From positions 3,844,001-3,908,000 of the forward strand of contig NZ_JAFBCN010000001.1 of assembly GCF_016907755.1 (NCBI RefSeq): a stretch of 64,000 nt of DNA. Direction: 5' to 3'. The notes below the pieces were generated by a model. The model saw only the letters and a program-made list of their open reading frames with translations, was not told the DNA's origin and searched no databases. Source of the DNA: Cellulosimicrobium cellulans. Lineage in GTDB: Bacteria; Actinomycetota; Actinomycetes; Actinomycetales; Cellulomonadaceae. Position numbers and translations under genes: made by a program. Below, one piece after another: positions 61,000 to 64,000 of the stretch. Position 1 is the stretch's first letter; the number at the start of each line of letters is the position of its first letter.

Positions 61000-61545
61000 T
61001 CAGCTCTCCTTGTGGTCGTGCTCGACGGGCAACGGGGGCCCTGCTCGGTCGTCTGCGGGCGGGGTGGGGGCAGCGCGCCCACCGAAGACCCAGTAGCGGT
61101 AGGCGAAGTAGTTCCAGACGGTCTGCGCGACGGTGACCGCGACCTTGCCGACGGCAAAACCCCAACCGAGGTGCTCGAAGACACCGACCACCGCGATGTT
61201 CGCGAGCGAGTTCGCCGCCAGGAGGACGCCGTACCGCCACAGCGCCGGCCCGGTCGGCATCGCACCGCCGAAGGCGTAGCGCCGCTGGAGCGTGAAGTTG
61301 AACGCGAAGCTCCCCCAGAACCCGACCGCCGTCGCGAGCCACAGCGGCGCGCCCAGCACCCGGTAGGTCAGAGCCAGCAGCCCGAGGTCGAGGAGGAAGG
61401 CGAAGCCGCCCACCAGCAGGTAGCGGAACGCCGAGTGCTCGAGCACTGTCCGCACGACGCCTGCCAGGGTTCCCCCTCGTCTCGGGTCGGGCACCGCGCC
61501 CGACGACGCCCCAGGGTACCTGCCCGCCGGGCGCCCTCCCGTCAC
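61000..61545 (-). CDS. GtrA-family membrane protein
   Basis: This 181-residue protein has four membrane segments in the GtrA order: AFRYLLVGGFAFLLDLGLLALT, LATAVGFWGSFAFNFTLQRRY, a third near LLAANSLANIAVVGVFEH and VAVTVAQTVWNYFAYRYWVF. It would help move the lipid-linked sugar made by the following DPM1-like enzyme. The start is uncertain: the first 29 residues are Pro/Gly/Arg-rich and GTG codons at 61494 and 61455 are in frame; the latter would begin next to the GtrA core. Confidence 0.85.
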   Translation of the reverse strand: MTGGRPAGRYPGASSGAVPDPRRGGTLAGVVRTVLEHSAFRYLLVGGFAFLLDLGLLALTYRVLGAPLWLATAVGFWGSFAFNFTLQRRYAFGGAMPTGPALWRYGVLLAANSLANIAVVGVFEHLGWGFAVGKVAVTVAQTVWNYFAYRYWVFGGRAAPTPPADDRAGPPLPVEHDHKES

Positions 61546-61551
61546 CCGACC

Positions 61552-61557
61552 TACCGT
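61552..61557 (+). promoter_or_regulatory. Candidate -10 box of the SpoIID-domain gene
   Basis: TACCGT fits TANNNT and would start transcription near 61565, leaving a short leader with a strong GGAGGT five bases before the ATG. It would overlap the start region of the divergent GtrA gene if that gene uses its longest form. Confidence 0.35.
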
Positions 61558-61587
61558 GGATCGGACCGAGGGCTACGGAGGTCACCC

Positions 61588-63585
61588 ATGGGCGCACGGA
61601 AGAGGATGACGGCGTCGTTGCTGACGGCCGTCCTGGTCGGGACGTCGTTCGTCGCGCAGTCCGTCACCGCGCACGCGGACACGCTCACCCAGGAACGGGT
61701 GGTCCTCGGCACCGGCACGACCGTCACGGTCGCGGGGCGAGGCTTCGGTCACGGCCGCGGGATGTCGCAGTGGGGGGCACGGGCGGCCGCTGCGCAGGGG
61801 GTGGGCTACCAGCAGATCCTCGACGCGTACTACCCCGGCACGACACGGGTCACCCAGGCAGCGAGCACGATCAGCGTCCTCATCAGCGGCGACACCGACA
61901 ACGACGTCCGCATCCTCGCGGTCCCGGGCATGACGGCGAGCGACGCGGCCTCGACCGGCACCCCGATCAGCTTCGGCGGCGCGACGCCGCAGCAGTGGCG
62001 CATCGTGCGCGGCCCCGGCGGGTTCGTGCTGCACGGGCTCGTCGGCGGGTCCTGGCGGCAGTGGTCGCAAGGCGCCTCCCCCGGCTTCCTGAGCATCGCC
62101 GCGCCGTCGGGGTTCATCCGGCTGATCAGGCCCGACGGCACGCAGACGGACTACCGCGGCACCGTCCGAGCCGTCCCCTCCGGGACGAGCCCCGGGCAGC
62201 AGACCGTGAACGTGGTGGGCCTCGAGGACTACCTGCGCTCCGTCGTGCCGGCGGAGTCGCCGTCGAGCTGGCCGGCGGACGCGCTGCGGGCGCAGGCCGT
62301 CGCCGCGCGCACCTACGCGTCGTACGACCGCGCGCACCGGTCGGGCTCCTGGCAGACGTGCGACACCACCGCCTGCCAGGTCTACCCCGGGCACAAGAGC
62401 TTCACCTCCGCGGGGGTCGAGACGCGCCACCACGAGGCGGCCTCGACCGACGCCGCCGTCGCCGCGACCTCGGGGCAGGTGCGCCACTACGGCGGCAGTC
62501 TCGCCTTCACCCAGTTCGGCTCGTCGAACGGCGGCTGGAGCGCGGCAGGGTCCTTCCCCTACCTCCCGTCCCGACCGGACCCCTGGGACGCGCAGGGCAA
62601 CCCCGTGCACGCGTGGAGCGTCTCGCTCCGGGCCTCGGACGTCGGCGCGCGGTACCCGCAGATCGGCTCGCCGCGCAGCATCGACGTCACGTCGCGGACC
62701 GGCGACGGGGAGTGGGGCGGGCGCGTGGTCCGGGTCGTCGTCACCGGATCGGCAGGCTCGGTCGCGCTCACGGGCGCGCAGTTCCGCAGCGCCTTCGGTC
62801 TGCGCTCCGACTGGTGGAAGCTCACCGGCACGAGCCGGCTCGACAGCGACTCCACCAACGACGGGCGCGTGGACGTCCTCGGCCAGTGGGCCGACGGCCG
62901 TCTCACGGCGTACCTCGGGGACGGCGACGGGCGGTTCGTCGGCAGCCGCCCGGCGGGTCACGACTGGCAGACGATGCGGCTCGCGGTCCGGGCCAACGAC
63001 CTCGACCGCGACGGTCGCGACGACGTCCTCGCCGTCGACTCTGCCGGGCGACTGTGGCGCTACCCGACGACGGCGTCCGGGACGCTCGGCACCCGCGTCC
63101 AGGCCGGTCGCGGCTGGGGCGCCATGCGCTTCCTCGTCGCCCCGGGCGACGTCGGACGCGACGGGTCGGCGGACCTGCTCGCGGTCGACACGTCGGGACG
63201 GCTCTGGCTGTACCCGGGCCTGGGGAACGGCACCCTGGGCGACGCCGTGCTCGTCGGCAGCGGGTGGAACGCCATGACGTGGGTCGGTGGCGGCGGCGAC
63301 TGGAACGGCGACGGCTGGTCGGACCTCCTCGCTGTCGACACGGGCGGGCGCCTCCTGCTCTACCGGGGCGACGGTGCGGGAGGGTTCACCCCCGTGCAGA
63401 TCGGCTCCGGCTGGCGGGGCATGCGGTTGCTGACCCTGGTGAACGACTTCGGTCGCGACGGCGTGCCGGACCTGCTCGCGGCGGACTCGTCCGGCCGGTA
63501 CTGGCTGTACCCGTGGACGGGATCACGGTTCGCCGGCCGTGTCCAGGTCGGCACCGGGTGGGGCGGGATCGTCCGGACCCTGTAG
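61588..63585 (+). CDS. Secreted SpoIID/LytB-domain protein with FG-GAP repeats
   Basis: This 665-residue protein has a signal peptide (cleavage near AHAD, residue 31), a SpoIID-type domain (about 40-410) with GRGFGHGRGMSQWGARAAA, the likely catalytic Glu223 in VVPAESPSSWPADALRAQAV and ARTYA, and a C258/C263 pair. SpoIID is a lytic transglycosylase acting on denuded glycan strands. A C-terminal propeller-like region (about 420-665) carries repeats of D-x-D-x-D type such as DLDRDGRDDVLAVDS and DWNGDGWSDLLAVDT. Secretion and wall action are inferred. Confidence 0.9.
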   Translation: MGARKRMTASLLTAVLVGTSFVAQSVTAHADTLTQERVVLGTGTTVTVAGRGFGHGRGMSQWGARAAAAQGVGYQQILDAYYPGTTRVTQAASTISVLISGDTDNDVRILAVPGMTASDAASTGTPISFGGATPQQWRIVRGPGGFVLHGLVGGSWRQWSQGASPGFLSIAAPSGFIRLIRPDGTQTDYRGTVRAVPSGTSPGQQTVNVVGLEDYLRSVVPAESPSSWPADALRAQAVAARTYASYDRAHRSGSWQTCDTTACQVYPGHKSFTSAGVETRHHEAASTDAAVAATSGQVRHYGGSLAFTQFGSSNGGWSAAGSFPYLPSRPDPWDAQGNPVHAWSVSLRASDVGARYPQIGSPRSIDVTSRTGDGEWGGRVVRVVVTGSAGSVALTGAQFRSAFGLRSDWWKLTGTSRLDSDSTNDGRVDVLGQWADGRLTAYLGDGDGRFVGSRPAGHDWQTMRLAVRANDLDRDGRDDVLAVDSAGRLWRYPTTASGTLGTRVQAGRGWGAMRFLVAPGDVGRDGSADLLAVDTSGRLWLYPGLGNGTLGDAVLVGSGWNAMTWVGGGGDWNGDGWSDLLAVDTGGRLLLYRGDGAGGFTPVQIGSGWRGMRLLTLVNDFGRDGVPDLLAADSSGRYWLYPWTGSRFAGRVQVGTGWGGIVRTL

Positions 63586-63592
63586 GCGGGAC

Positions 63593-64000
63593 CTACGAGA
63601 CGTTCGCGCCGGACGGCGCGCTCGTCAGGGTCCGTGCCGCTCGGAAGCCGCCCGTCCCGTTCCCTGGGTAGAGCACCAGGGAGCCCGCGCGGGACGCGAC
63701 GAGGTCGGGCCGCCCGTCGCCGTCGACGTCGCCCGCTCCGACGACGTTCGACATCCCCTGCCACCCCGTCCCGACGACCGTCGACGACCCGAGCAGGGCG
63801 CCGCCGTTCCCCGGGTAGAGCAGGAGCCGACCGGTGCCCGCGTCGCGGGCGATGAGGTCGGGCGTCGCGGCGCCGCGCCAGTGGCCGGCGTTGACGATGC
63901 GGTCGATGAACTGCGCACCCCGGGCGATGACGAGCGGGGTGCCGAACCCGCCTCGACCATCGCCCGGGTAGAGCCAGATCTGGCCGGTCCCGCGCTGGAG
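63593..64000 (-). CDS. C-terminus of an FG-GAP repeat protein (runs off the window)
   Basis: The last 135 codons of a minus-strand gene are present; the start lies beyond the window. The translated end has GQIWLYPGDGRGGFG, GRLLLYPGNGGALLG, the calcium-binding-like GDVDGDGRPDLVASRAG and SLVLYPGNGTGGF, the same repeat type as the convergent SpoIID protein. The stop lies seven bases from that gene's stop. What precedes the repeats is unknown; a second wall-active secreted protein is plausible. Confidence 0.85.
   Translation of the reverse strand, partial: LQRGTGQIWLYPGDGRGGFGTPLVIARGAQFIDRIVNAGHWRGAATPDLIARDAGTGRLLLYPGNGGALLGSSTVVGTGWQGMSNVVGAGDVDGDGRPDLVASRAGSLVLYPGNGTGGFRAARTLTSAPSGANVS

Overview
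The window is very GC-rich, strongly GC-biased at third codon positions, and densely packed with genes that often overlap by ATGA or GTGA. It carries a WhiB-family regulator, DUF3499, DUF5719 and TIGR03089 proteins, CWB2 wall-binding repeats and a WhiB/ManB/AhcY neighbourhood. All of this points to the chromosome of a high-GC Gram-positive actinomycete, most likely in Micrococcales (Cellulosimicrobium, Cellulomonas or Isoptericola type). That placement is inferred from protein families and synteny, not from a marker gene. No rRNA, tRNA, CRISPR, insertion sequence or phage gene was seen.

Layout. 0.1-8.1 kb: a sensor histidine kinase, a small membrane protein, S-adenosylhomocysteinase (ahcY), a divergent glycine-betaine ABC transporter (proV-proW-proX) and a small Trm112-like protein. 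8.2-10.7 kb: two secreted proteins made only of CWB2 repeats. 10.7-19.9 kb: a conserved actinobacterial block of manB, DUF3499, a zincin-like protein, DUF5719, a very large glycosyltransferase/membrane protein, whiB and TIGR03089. 19.9-25.7 kb: a methyltransferase and all four dTDP-L-rhamnose genes (rmlA, rmlD, rmlC, rmlB), on both strands around a DUF2142 membrane protein. 25.7-42.3 kb: an epimerase, GtrA/GtrB-type proteins, glycosyltransferases, an OafA-type O-acyltransferase, a large membrane protein, and a galactofuranose module (Glf, GlfT2-like, Wzm/Wzt exporter, GlfT1-like). 42.4-49.5 kb: UDP-ManNAc dehydrogenase, a second O-acyltransferase, a CWB2-anchored peptidoglycan amidase and UDP-GlcNAc 2-epimerase. 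49.5-61.5 kb: at least eight glycosyltransferases, a PglK-type ABC flippase and a GtrA protein. 61.6-64 kb: a secreted SpoIID-domain protein with FG-GAP repeats, facing the C-terminus of another FG-GAP protein that runs off the window.

Taken together, about 40 kb is a cell-envelope glycopolymer locus. Precursor enzymes make dTDP-rhamnose, UDP-galactofuranose and UDP-ManNAc(A), and manB suggests a mannose branch. Many GT2 and GT4 enzymes would assemble the glycans on the membrane. Two unrelated ABC systems, Wzm/Wzt and PglK-type, would export or flip them, and two SGNH/acyltransferase-3 proteins would O-acylate them. Three CWB2 proteins are of the type known in Firmicutes to dock on anionic wall polymers. 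The locus may therefore encode both a polymer and proteins that bind it; that link is inference.

Regulatory reading. Many genes have a plausible TANNNT -10 box. Several (the zincin-like gene, TIGR03089, DUF2142, gtrB, wecB) have it 6-8 nt before the start codon, as expected of leaderless mRNAs. Other notable sites are a symmetric ACTATAGT element between gtrB and gtrA, a near-consensus whiB promoter, several strong terminator hairpins, and a promoter-leader-start segment present twice, once heading a 37-codon ORF coupled to a glycosyltransferase.
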